From the NCBI RefSeq assembly GCF_932526225.1, contig NC_064040.1, positions 10,206,856 to 10,270,855 on the forward strand: a stretch of 64,000 nt of DNA, written 5' to 3'. How positions within the stretch are numbered: the first letter of the stretch is position 1; each line of letters starts with the position of its first letter. Both the position numbers and the translations under genes were made by a program. Positions 42,601 to 52,937 of this stretch are shown here, one piece after another. This stretch comes from Nematostella vectensis (Eukaryota > Cnidaria > Anthozoa > Actiniaria > Edwardsiidae). The notes under the pieces were generated by a model. It saw nothing but the letters and a program-made list of their open reading frames with translations, did not search any database and was not told where the DNA came from.

Positions 42601-45600
42601 ATCTATACCTCATAATGCAGCATAAACTGCTTTTCTTTGCTGCCCCTGAAAAATAAGCCAAATAATACATTTTAGCATTGAAATGCAATCTAAAACGACA
42701 AAAACATTTTAGTAGTTTTTCTTTACCCAACAGCTTCAGATATAGTGTCCACCTTGGCTGCAGAACCGACAGATCCAAACGTTGCAGTTGAAAATACCTT
42801 TTGGAAGGAATTTAACAGACTTGATGTGAAAGGGTTAAGAAATTCTGAGATGCTACATGCTTTTGCATGAATACTCGTGTAACATGGAAATTCCTCCTTT
42901 TCAATTCCAGTTTAATATTGTTTTTGTCCATAGGTGCAAATAAGACCAACATTTTCAACTCATGCACTGTATGGCCATCTGCTGTTATTGTAGTCATGAT
43001 GGGAGGTGGACAAATAATGGAAAATAACTAAATAACTAAATAAATAACTAAATAACTAAATAACTGTACATTAAAAAGACGTTGAAGTTGTTTCAGTGGC
43101 TACATGTACGCCTTTTTGTAGGCTTATTTTTTAGCATGTACATAAGGCTAAAACAGTTGACTATTATAGGCAATAAGGGTTCAAGATTCTGAAAAAAATA
43201 CTGTAATAGCTACAAAGTGACAAGTCCATAACATGTAACAAACCTGTGTCTCTCCTCTTTTAAATAAGGATGAGCCATGAAGGGTTTTATATAAGTTGAT
43301 GTCACAATCAATACTTCTCAGTTCATCAAACTTGCGACCATCACATCTAGAAAACAGCAAAAAAGGTGAGTGTACAGTGCTTGGTGTTTGACTCTCCAGT
43401 TTAACACGGAACCTTAATTGAATAAATATTTACTTGAAAACTTTTGGAAACACTTCCATTTCACGATTTCACTTACAAAAATAAAACCTTTTCGAAACAA
43501 TGCACTAAAACACACAGAACATTCACCTGTCTGACTTAGTGTTAATTTAAATGTCAAGGTAGGTGAGGTTATGCAACATCACACTTTTTCCATCCCTACT
43601 GCAAGGCCTCTCCAATTGTTAAAAATGTGAACCACAAAATTTTTGTGTGGCCTTGCTTTTGCAAGACATTGGGAAGAGCAAGTAACATTGGGATGCAGCA
43701 AAAACATTTCATTAAAAAATAGGTCTGATGTTTTATGTATCTGGAGGCTTTTACCTTTGCAGTTTCTCCAGTATATTTGCTCTGAACACAGACTTGTTGA
43801 CTGCATTGAAAGCCTGTTCAATGAGTCCAGGACCAGAATCAGGGAATTGATCTGGACAATATAGTACAATACAACAAGCTTGATGAGTTAGGTAAAGAAT
43901 GCGAACAAGTTTTACAAAGACAGTAAAGTACCTTGAAAGATTTCTACACATTCATCTCTAAGTCCAAATATTCTGTCATCTCTCTGAAGCTGAAAAAAAG
44001 AAACATTGGAGGTTTTAAAGGTGAATCTCTTACTAGAGATTGTGAATTAACGAATGAAATGCCCTTCAAAAAACTGTATTAAATACTTGCCTTGGAATAA
44101 GCGAAGTTAGAAAAAATATCAGCAAGCTTTGGGGCAGCAAATCTGTTGAATTGAAGAAAAGTTTCAATAGTTTATCCAAAAAAGTTCTATAACATTTCTA
44201 CAGAGAATACAATCACGTTGTAAGATACCCACTCTTCAACTGCATCACTGAGCTGTTGTGAGGGAGATATGATGTCGAAATGCTTTTTCTCTTTTCCTGC
44301 ATATGAACGAAGCTCCTTGATTGCTTGAATGATTGGCTGGGCCTGCGGGATAATAATGAAATATATCATACAGTATTTGGGACTAATTTTCTGCAAGGAG
44401 TGTAAATCCCAAAAGCAGATACCCTTTTCTAATTAAAGCTGACACTTTCAAAATATAAAGCAACCTCTTTGACTGAGGCAGCAACTTGAAAAAAAATGAA
44501 TAATAGTCAGCCGAACATTGTAGTTTTAATACCTTTAAGGTGGTCACTTTAGTGAAGCGGTTGTGGCATTCATTTTCCAATCGCAACTTTGTTATTCACT
44601 ATTACATTGAGGCCCCCACGACGACAACAACAACAATGCATAAAAATCAAAAGCTTTCCATTAAAACGATCGCACAAGCCAACTATTATCTTTGATATTT
44701 GTTGGCAAATTTTCTTGTAGTTCCCATCTTCAGTTTCGTTGCTTTTTTGTGAACCTGCATTAAAAGACCAGCCTTTAGCCATCACTTGGCACTGTCCTGT
44801 GGGTAGTCTTATTTCCCTCAAATATCACACTCATAAGTTAAAGGCAAATTAGACATTGTTATACTTCATTCCACTTGCTCACCTCAGAAAATGCAAGTTT
44901 TATGGCCTCACAAAGTCTCTCATCAGGGACCTCTTTAGCAAACCCTTCAACCATCACTAGAATAATAACAAAACCCATATTACATCTATGGATGGAACAG
45001 CTATGGTTATGGATAAACTGGTTTTGCTATGCATGAACTGGTGTATGGACGACGAAACGTCTGGATGCCTCTGTGCTGCAGCAATTATATCTGCACCATA
45101 ATGTCACCAATTAACAAGAGTAAGAAGATTGCATATTACGTTGTGGTAGACTAATAAGACTGACTGTGACAAGAATGTGTACCTATCTTGCTCTCACTGC
45201 TTGTGACGACTAGATCAAGCTGACTATGCTCCAGCTGTTGGCGCAAGGGGTTCACCACCAGCTGACCATCAACATCCCCAATTCTCACAGCTCCTACAGA
45301 GAGATGGACCAATAAAAAACACATTAGACAAGCGATTCCCTGGAAGTGCCAAAACCTTGTTAACCATCAATATCCCCAAATGTCACAGCTCCTACAGAGA
45401 GATGAACCAATAAAAACACATTAGACAAACAATTCCCTGGAAGTGCCAAAACCTTGTTAACCATCAACATCCCCAATTCTCACAGCTCCTACAGAGATGG
45501 ACCAATAAAAACACATTAGACAAGCAATTCCCTGGAAGTGCCAAAACCTTGTTAACCATCAACATCCCCAATTCTCACAGCTCCTACAGAGAGATGGACC

Positions 45601-48600
45601 AATAAAAACACATCAGACAAACAATTCCCTGTAAGTGCCAAACCTCAATTTCAATCATCAATTTCCCTAATTCCAGCATCCCCTACATAGACCCAGTGTA
45701 TTAGAAAAGACTTGTTTTCTCCTATTGGCTTTTAGGAATTTTTTTAGACTTTCAGAGGACTCCAGGGGACTGTGAAAATCTAGGAGATTTGAAATTCCGC
45801 AAATTTGGGCAATCTACAGTATCTGTTATTGTCTTGTTTACTGTTTGTAATAATATGTATTTAAGTTCATAAGTACAGTATTGTTGTGCAAACATCAAGC
45901 AGTTTCTTGTTGAATAACAGAAATGAACTGAGCAGGTGTCTACCCAAAGCATGACAAAGTAATGAAAAAAATAATAATGTTAATCAGAAAAGATCTTAAG
46001 CTCATTACCTACAGGTCCTCTCCAAGGGATACTAGACAAAGCAAGTGATGCAGATGCTGTAAAAGAATAAAATTAACAAACAATTTTCACTAATCAAGCA
46101 TTGGGAATAGGTGACGTTACATTTCTCTCCTAATAATAATCACCACACCATACCACAATACCATCTGGGGAAAGAAAATGTATTGTAAAACTGAGGTATC
46201 GTTGCAAAGAGGTCCTCGATTTTATGTTATAAACGCGGGATTCTTTGCTAAATTACGCTCTTAATTACGTGGAAAATCAATCATTACGCGCTAAATTACG
46301 CAGGATTTTGCAGTACATTTTTCTTTAAAAATCAAAATTTTGTGGGATTCTTTACTGAATTACGTGCTAAATTACACGGAATATCAACTGTTACTTTAGA
46401 AGGTTATTTTTTTTGTGTGAAAATTTCTTAGGCAAGTTTTCATTTGGCTCCTAGCCAAAAAGGTATTTTATAATTAGTCCTAGGCCTTCGATTTTTAGGA
46501 AATAACGCCTAGTCATTTTATTTGTTTTCGAAATTCAGTTCGAAATATCGCACTCTTACGAAGAATATCTCTCTTTTTTACAAAAAATAGAGGTAAGAAC
46601 CCTAAAAGAACACATTAGCTGTGCAACTAAATGTTTTGTCTTTTAAATTTGAGCCAAATTATGCTGGATTACGCGGAAATTTGTGGATTACGCGGAAAAG
46701 CCAAATTACGCACTTTCGCACAAGCACATAATTCTAGAAGCCCTGTATAAAGGAAAGCCCGTTGACAATTTTGTTGTAGCGAGGTCGGGTTAATTATCAT
46801 CTTTTACAAAATGATAATTATATTGTATAACTAAACTCTGTGTAAATCTGTACAGTTACTCTCAAGACTGCATTTAACATGATCTGTGAAGTAAAAAAAA
46901 TCAATTAACTGTACTGTGCAGAGTTTTTCTCTCTTTGTTGATGGACAGAATAAGTATAAATACAGTGAAATGTATAAGAAATTACCTCTATCTAATGATA
47001 TTGGATACAACAATATTCTTGATTTTACGATACAAATCTGTATCATAGCGTAATTTTGGAGAGGTCAAAATTACACGGGAGAACAGATTTGTATCATAAA
47101 ATTGAGAATACTGTTGTATCCAATATCGTCAGGAAGAGATAATTTCTTATACATTTCGCTATATTTCCGCTGGGAGATAGGAACGTCATCCAGGTTATAG
47201 CAAAATCCAGTATCATAAAATAAAGGTTCCACTGTTTAACATTTATGGGAAGCAGAATTTGATCCAAGTTTTGTTTTAAGCAAAACACTCAGCACACAAA
47301 CTGTAGAAGAGAGGGGTGTCTACCTCCATTCACAGCCACAACATCGGGATTGTTGAACCGGTCAGCGGCCAGAAGATGTGATATGATCTGTTGATACAGC
47401 AATTTTTTTACATCAAAACCCTACATTTACTCTTTGTTGCAAGAAATTGTATGCGTCAAATAAATATGTATCCAGGGCAAGAGCCAGTGAGGAAAGGTCC
47501 TTTGATCAATTCATCACCTGTGTGTCATATGTGTAACCCTTCATGAACAGAGACCTCACAGAACGATCTGCAAAAAAAAGATTTGATTGATTCATCAAGA
47601 CACTCAGATAATGGGTGCCAGACCAGTTGGGAGCAGCGTACTAAGCAACCAATCAAATGGGGCTGCAATATACCGTGACGATGTTGTGGAAGCCTAATCC
47701 GAACTTTCCCAGATTGCACAGAGAACAGTTCTTAGAGGCTCTTTTGTGGATGTACTGTACAGTAATCACATTGCTCATTCTATGTTAGATTCTCATAAAA
47801 AATGTTTCACTAGTTTCCATGGTACATGAAGCTTTGCCTTATTTAACCTGTCAATTTCCCCTTTTAACCTGTCAAATTTTTGAATTTGCGTATCTTCATT
47901 CTGTCCTTTTGTGAAATTCAGAAAATCAGAAAGAAAATCAGAATACAGTACAGTCCTATGAAGTTAGAACAAATCAAACTGTATTAATATTCCTAAAGAA
48001 AAACACCATTCTTCTCTTTTTCTAAATCACTTACCAATTCTCCTACAGACCAGTATCTCCCGTTCATTAGCAAGCAGATCCCTCCTCAGGAATGTGGTAG
48101 GAATAAGACAGGCTGCAGAAGCCTTCTCCTTGTAGTCAACCTAGAGAAAAACAAGCACATTGAGGAACTTGCCCCGACAGCATACAAAATTTTTTAACTG
48201 AGGGGTAGTGGGAGTAGGCATTAAACTACGGGCAAACCAGACACATTGTTCTTGTATCGAATGTCATCCTTTTTTTGTGTACCAAATATATATATATATC
48301 TGTCATAAAGCCAATTTCTTGAAGTTGTTGTCATAGATTGATCTGGTTCCATTTTAGGTTTTGTTTTCTGGTTCCTCCCCACTTGTAATAAAAGACAACA
48401 GTGCAGGAAGGTCCACAGGCTGGCAATCACAACTTCGACTCTTCAGGAAACATTTCAGCAGAAAATGGACAGCTTTTCCCTTCAAAATCCTATATGCCAC
48501 ATAAATGCAATTTTTCGCTACAAGGTTGAAATTTATCGTTCTTCCAGGGCTCTGGACACAATACAATGAAGGTCTCAGCGGTTGCCATGGCATTGTATTA

Positions 48601-51039
48601 TGTTGAAGACGGACATTGTATTCTTTATTATGTCCAGGCCCAGACAGTGCATTATTTACCAAAATGTCCCATAAAACCACATAAAAATATCTATGTTATT
48701 GCTATTGTACTCATTTTGTTCCATATCACATTTTATTCTAAGTATATCTTGTAAATTGCTAAAAAGATTATGTGGCATTATAAATGAGCTGTTATGAAAG
48801 GTCAAATGTATACAAGTCAAAAACTTTAGCACTTGAAAGGGCTCATATCCCTGGGTCTTGATCATTTCCAATTGAATAACAATTTTTGGAAATAACTATT
48901 CTAGAAAATCGCTTGTTGCTCTTTAATAAAAATTAAAGGAGAGAGATCCTGGATCACCTGCATGGGCGGCATTAATTTTCTCGGTAGGAAAAAAAGTATA
49001 TTTTTATGAATGGCAACCATTTAAAATTGTAGTACCCTTTGAACGAGAGACAGAGGGGGGAGGGGGGGTTGGAGATAAAACAAAATCAATTTGTGTTGTG
49101 CTTTCATCACCCATGACCTGCACACAGAAGAAGACATTGTAATGGCAATCAATTGAAAACAATTGGGTGTGTGATTCAATCACTTACCACTAAAGGCAAA
49201 AAGGAATTTTCTGATGGCTTCTTGGATGAGATTGCTGTAACTAGTACAGAGGTGTCTTCATACTTGACACAAACATGTTGTTAGTCATGATATTTATTAG
49301 TCACATGTACAGACACATCTTTACAGATATCTATGTACACACAAAAAATGGTACTTGTCTCTGTCATTTGTCTTCATCATTTGAGACTTCTTCAGGCAAG
49401 ACATCAAAACATCACCATGATATATACAGTAGATATTCCCAAATTCTTGTTCCCCACTCCCCCCCCCACACACACATGGTTGCCAAAATCTTGTTTACTC
49501 TTTTTGGAGATGGTATCAAGCCCATGTAGCTAACACTGGCTATTCCACTGGTGATTTTAACATTGCAATGAACCTTTTAATCAGTTTTTGTTTTGCCACA
49601 CAGAGCCTAAGCTCACGAATTAAACCAAGCTGTGCTTTCCTCTCATATATAAGGGGAAGTAAAAATAATAACATGTTTATCGTCCTGATAAGAACAAAAT
49701 AGGGAGCATGCGGCCATTTTTTTATTATTTTTTTATTTATTTTTCTTCTTGGTTTATCAAAGATTTGTACGATTTACAAAGGAAATTTCCGAGATGTTGC
49801 GAATGAGTAAAAAAAATAGTAAGAAAAGCCTTGAAACGGGAACGTCTGCTTTTATTTCAGTGCCCAGGCACCGTTAACGCATGAAATTTGAACTTCTGAG
49901 GAACAAACAATCAAAAAAGCAGCAGAAATAATCAGGGGCTCATAAGTAGGGGTAATCATCTGTATTATATAAGTGTCACGGCTTTTCCTAGGATCAGGCT
50001 ATTTTTAGACCCGCGCACACGAACGGGCCAATCAGCTACTTTGAAGTTGGTCACGCGCATGTGATGTTAGGCTGCACGTGCAAATTGCAGTTAGGAAGAA
50101 TATATTTTTATCTATCATCCGTCGGTTTTGTTTGTTTACCAAAAGAATTGCAAGCTAGAATTCAAAGTCATAGGTACGGTTGGATTCATATTAAAGAAGA
50201 GAGTAACAAAAAGTCAAAGTACCGAAGAGAGAACATAGCTTTTTGTCTGAGACTGCACATGCAGTTGAGCTCAGCCAAAATGCTGACACAAAGGTTGAAT
50301 CTGATTGGCTTATCCGCGCGTCTAAATATAGCCTGATACTAGGAAACGCCATGACACCTATATAGTACCAGAACATGGGGAAGTTTATTGCCCCTACTTA
50401 TGAGCCCCTGAAATAATTAAATACAAAAATTCTTGATGCGGCCCCGAAAAAGGATGCGGGCGGGTCAATAAACATGTATTTTTTTTTCTTGGCCTTATGT
50501 AGAATGAGTTAGAGGAAGCTAATTTTTTCAATATTTGACAGAGGTTATTAAAATGATTACTTCAATAGCTAGATGAGCCTCGTGTGTGAATTTCTTACAA
50601 ATACTCTAAACAACAAACTACGAGCTTGGGATCCCTGTGGTTTGCCAGGACTTAGGCATCTACGGCACAGCACTGGCCTACAGCACTTGACATTACCACG
50701 TGCGAGTAAAAAACAATACCTGAGTGACGGTCGATCCATCTGCAAGCAGTGCGAGTTTGCCTGTGGAGAACTTTAGTTGCCTAGATGAATTAAAAGTAAC
50801 ATTACTTGCTATAAAATACGATGAAGATTTAAAGACGGAAGGAACTAGTGCGCGAATATTGGGAATCAAAAATAAAATCAAACAATTTACCTTCCTCCAA
50901 CTTCAACCTCGACAGAACATTCTTTGTGACTCCATCTACGAAATGCAGCTTGATATCTAGCTGTTCGAAGAAAGGACAAGGAGAAACGATTGGAAAATGA
51001 GCAACAATTTTGTAAGACCTTCAGTTTGAAGGCCGCCAT
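36202..51039 (-). CDS. PNPT1: Mitochondrial polyribonucleotide nucleotidyltransferase 1 (PNPase)
   Basis: 27 in-phase exons run from ATG 51039 (AAAATGGCGGCC) to stop 36202: 2709 nt, 902 residues (human 783). Exon starts (coding order): 51039, 50780, 49262, 48140, 47567, 47387, 46056, 45293, 44956, 44342, 44142, 43989, 43851, 43346, 42797, 42645, 42523, 42035, 41793, 41438, 41045, 40284, 40059, 39359, 37976, 37341 and 36753. PNPase degrades RNA 3' to 5' with phosphate in mitochondria. An Arg-rich presequence is followed by RNase PH domain 1 ([24 protein letters not shown]), the helical linker, RNase PH domain 2 ([40 protein letters not shown], and [15 protein letters not shown] with the catalytic Asp pair), a KH domain with GTGG loop ([16 protein letters not shown]) and S1 ([15 protein letters not shown]). 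The last exon adds a ~145-residue tail rich in Arg, Ser, Asp, Tyr, Gly. Exon 11 ends in a GC donor (AAGGCAAGT). Confidence 0.97.
37600..37715. repeat. Dispersed repeat copy (related to 26,420-26,540)
   Basis: TAGCCCTTTCTGAGAAAGAA, GTAAGCGCTGAATAA, TTGTCATTATGCCGCGAAAA and GAGCGCGCACGAGTTT align with the left flank of the nested complex at 26.4 kb. It lies in PNPT1 intron 25. Confidence 0.7.
38172..38622. mobile_element. 451-bp MITE with 34-bp perfect inverted ends
   Basis: AAGGGCCGTCTACACGGGCA followed by ATTTTTACTTGACA at the left is exactly mirrored at the right. Internal copies of TTTTACTTGACAAG and CTTGTCAAGTAAAA suggest repeated end-like modules. It lies in PNPT1 intron 24 and has no transposase. 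Confidence 0.92.
40105..40222. repeat. GATGGT/GATAAT microsatellite in PNPT1 intron 22
   Basis: Imperfect trinucleotide run (GATGATGAGG, GGTGATGGTGATGG) immediately next to the exon 22 donor at 40221. The array nearly touches the splice site. Confidence 0.85.
40585..40765. mobile_element. Second, diverged copy of the SINE-like repeat
   Basis: GGGATTCACAATCCCCAGTG, then TTTTTACACCTTT, matches the body of the repeat at 2340-2530. The tRNA-like head is badly decayed. Confidence 0.5.
42110..42265. mobile_element. Fragment of the CCTGGCTACG repeat family
   Basis: GGCCAGGGGGCCCAGGCCCC at the left and AAAAATCCTGGCTACGCC at the right resemble the right end of the element at 6527-6837. It lies in PNPT1 intron 17. 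Confidence 0.5.
45262..45665. repeat. ~100-bp tandem array spanning the PNPT1 exon 8 acceptor
   Basis: About four copies of ACCATCAACATCCCCAATTC followed by TCACAGCTCCTACAGAGA, GGACCAATAAAAACACATTA and AATTCCCTGGAAGTGCCAAA. The first copy is the real start of exon 8 (acceptor at 45293/45294). The others are upstream in transcription order and each carries the acceptor and first ~25 coding bases. Confidence 0.9.
46200..46745. repeat. Degenerate AAATTACGCGGA-type repeats in a PNPT1 intron
   Basis: The word TAAATTACGC with variants (AATTACGTGGAAA, GGATTACGCGGAAA) recurs at least eight times at irregular spacing. No coding potential. Confidence 0.6.
46967..47158. mobile_element. Large hairpin repeat in PNPT1 intron 6
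   Basis: 46967-47040 (GAAATGTATAAGAAATTACC, GATATTGGATACAACAATAT, GATACAAATCTG) is mirrored by 47084-47158 with about 90 percent identity by eye and a ~43-nt loop. GGTTCCACTGTT near 47,226 resembles the CAGTGGAACC ends of pogo/Tigger elements, so this may be the core of a Tigger-type MITE. Confidence 0.7.
49933..50410. mobile_element. hAT-type MITE, 478 bp
   Basis: Ends CAGGGGCTCATAAGTAGGGG and the exact inverse CCCCTACTTATGAGCCCCTG; similarity of the arms continues for about 100 bp (CTAGGATCAGGCTATTTTTA against its inverse). AAATAAT is duplicated at 49926-49932 and 50411-50417. CAGGGG ends and a 7-8-bp duplication fit hAT elements. It lies in PNPT1 intron 2. Confidence 0.92.
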
Positions 51040-51387
51040 TTTGATCAAGCCTCGTTTCAAAGTTGACAGACACAAGTATTATGGCTGGGTACCCTGTGGT
51101 ATAGTTTGAGGGGAGAAAAGAGGATTTTCTCTCGTAATTGTGACGAATAAAGGTCTAACGAGTCTTTGGCTTTATTATGTAGACTCCAAGCAGTCGCTGT
51201 TGTATCTAGGGTATTTTTTATTCATTTTGTTTGGTACCCGCTCCCCGGTCCCGCGCTGCAAAGGTCCCGCGCACGTCGGCTTTTCTGAAAAAGTTGTTCT
51301 TTAGGCCTCATCGGAGAGCTTGCGACATTTTTATTTCTCGCATAATAATCTTTTCGTAGTTATTTTACCCGTCTACCGCTTTCAGTG
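51040..51387. promoter_or_regulatory. Bidirectional promoter region of PNPT1 and TFAM-like gene
   Basis: The two ATGs (51039 minus, 51388 plus) diverge with 348 bp between them. The stretch is locally GC-rich around 51,235-51,290 (CCCGGTCCCGCGC, CGCGCACGTCGG), unlike the AT-rich surroundings, as expected of a CpG-type housekeeping promoter. Confidence 0.6.
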
Positions 51388-51888
51388 ATGATTACTGGAC
51401 CTATTTTTCTTCGTAATTCCTTGATTCGACAGAGATATCCTCCGGCTAAGCTGATGTACAAGCAAATCCAGTATTTTAGTAGCGAAATCCCGCCAAAACC
51501 GAAACCACCTCCAGGAATTTTTACATTGTACTATTTTGAAAAGGCAGAACAGTACCTACAAAATCACTCTGGTGTGAAGCCTAGTGAAATCATACAACGT
51601 CTCGGAGATGAATGGAAAACTGCTAGCCTTCAAGAGAGAGATTTTTACCGGAAAAAATATCTCAGTCTTCTAGAACTGTACAAATCTGAGCTTCAAGATT
51701 ATGAGAACAATCTAGAAGACGATGAGAGGATTCACCTAACTCTCCAGGAAGAAATGCGGCCAGAAGAAGCTAACGCCTCGATGGACCTCTCAAAACGGCT
51801 TGAATTTCCTCAGAGACCTATCACAGCCTTTGGGTATTTCGTGAAAGCGGCGAAAGAGCAATTCCCGAAGCAATCTCAGTGCATTTAA
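51388..51888 (+). CDS. TFAM: TFAM-like mitochondrial HMG-box protein, truncated in HMG box 2
   Basis: A single open exon gives 166 residues. The first ~35 are basic and amphipathic with QYFSSE, like a mitochondrial presequence and cleavage site. HMG box 1 follows (GIFTLYYFEKAEQYLQN, PSEIIQRLGDEWKTASLQER, YRKKYLSLLELYKSELQDYE), then a linker and the start of box 2 (FPQRPITAFGYFVKAAKEQF), which stops after about 25 of ~70 residues at QSQCI. TFAM packages mitochondrial DNA and activates its transcription and normally has two complete boxes. Either an exon with a weak donor (TCAGTGCAT) continues beyond the transposon-filled region, or the gene is broken. ATG 51388 is the first ATG; a possible acceptor (CTTTCAG) just upstream leaves room for an upstream exon. 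Confidence 0.72.
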   Translation: MITGPIFLRNSLIRQRYPPAKLMYKQIQYFSSEIPPKPKPPPGIFTLYYFEKAEQYLQNHSGVKPSEIIQRLGDEWKTASLQERDFYRKKYLSLLELYKSELQDYENNLEDDERIHLTLQEEMRPEEANASMDLSKRLEFPQRPITAFGYFVKAAKEQFPKQSQCI

Positions 51889-52937
51889 GGCAAGGCTGAA
51901 CTCGTAAAAACCGGACGGACTCAGTTAAAAAATTCTTGACAACGCATTTTTTAACCAATCAGCCTGAAAGTTGGCGTAGTTTTTCTGCATAACATGCTCG
52001 ATGTTACCGACTACTCAGTTGCCATGGAAACCTTCACGTGACATAATTAAGGTGTTACAAGCTTGTGAAAAAACATCCTTTTTTCTGGCGCCCTGCAGAC
52101 ACACAGGACGTAATTAAAACTCCAAAATTCCAATGCTAAATGAAGGAGGGATAACCAGAGTATACAAATGTAAGCTGGAAATTTGTATTCCAAAGCTGTT
52201 GACGAAGTAAATTGAGGGCTTTGATCGATAATTGTAGAATTCAGAACGATGTGTCACAATACACTGCATTATTACAGGCAATAAAACTATTTTTCCAAAC
52301 TTACACCTTGGATTTGAATCATTTAGGGATTAAACTTCTAAAACATGATTGAGAGTTGCAGTTTCCTAATAGCTAAGGTGTTTTTCAAAAGCGATAAAAG
52401 CTGACGCTCTTTCTTTGGAAAGATCGAAGCAGGCTCAGCTAAAAAGTGATCAGCGGTTGTCAGTTTCCATAGATACAATGAAAGCAAGATGGCGGATGGC
52501 CTGTGAAGGGAATACACATTGTTGCAGTAGATTGATTGAATACATGAAGAAAATGACGAAAATTGCAAGAGATTTCTTAGTTAAACGACAAAGGGACAAC
52601 AAGAGATGTATCCCATGCAGAACTGTTTAAATATAGTTAAACGATCGTCTAAAATGAACGGAAAGACGTACTGAATTTAGAACGATTAAAGTAAACAGCA
52701 TGATTATGGTAGGGAAATAAATGGAATCTTGAATCTTACAGTAAATAAAAAGACTCTGATTACAAAGCACATTATTGCGCATGTCCTTTTGTGTATTTTA
52801 GGCGGGATTTTCAAACAGTGGGCGCAGTTGGTGTAGTTATGGAATTGAAAAGTGCAAAGTTTTTTTCCCCAGCGAGTTTTACGAAAATTTTTGTCTTCTA
52901 GTTGTTGAATTTTATAAAAAAAAAAAGTCACCCTGAG
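51889..52937. other. No feature supported
   Basis: Between the TFAM-like stop and the transposase-like gene. A 72-codon frame at 52,415-52,630 is basic (KARWRMACEGN, KRQRDNKRC) but has no recognisable domain or continuation of the HMG box. Confidence 0.4.

Noticed and set aside
45183-45665. Extra PNPT1 exons in the array
   Set aside because: Only the first ~25 coding bases are copied, without donors, so the copies cannot be complete exons.
52415-52630. Continuation of the TFAM-like HMG box 2
   Set aside because: Residue pattern does not match an HMG box and no suitable acceptor/donor links it.
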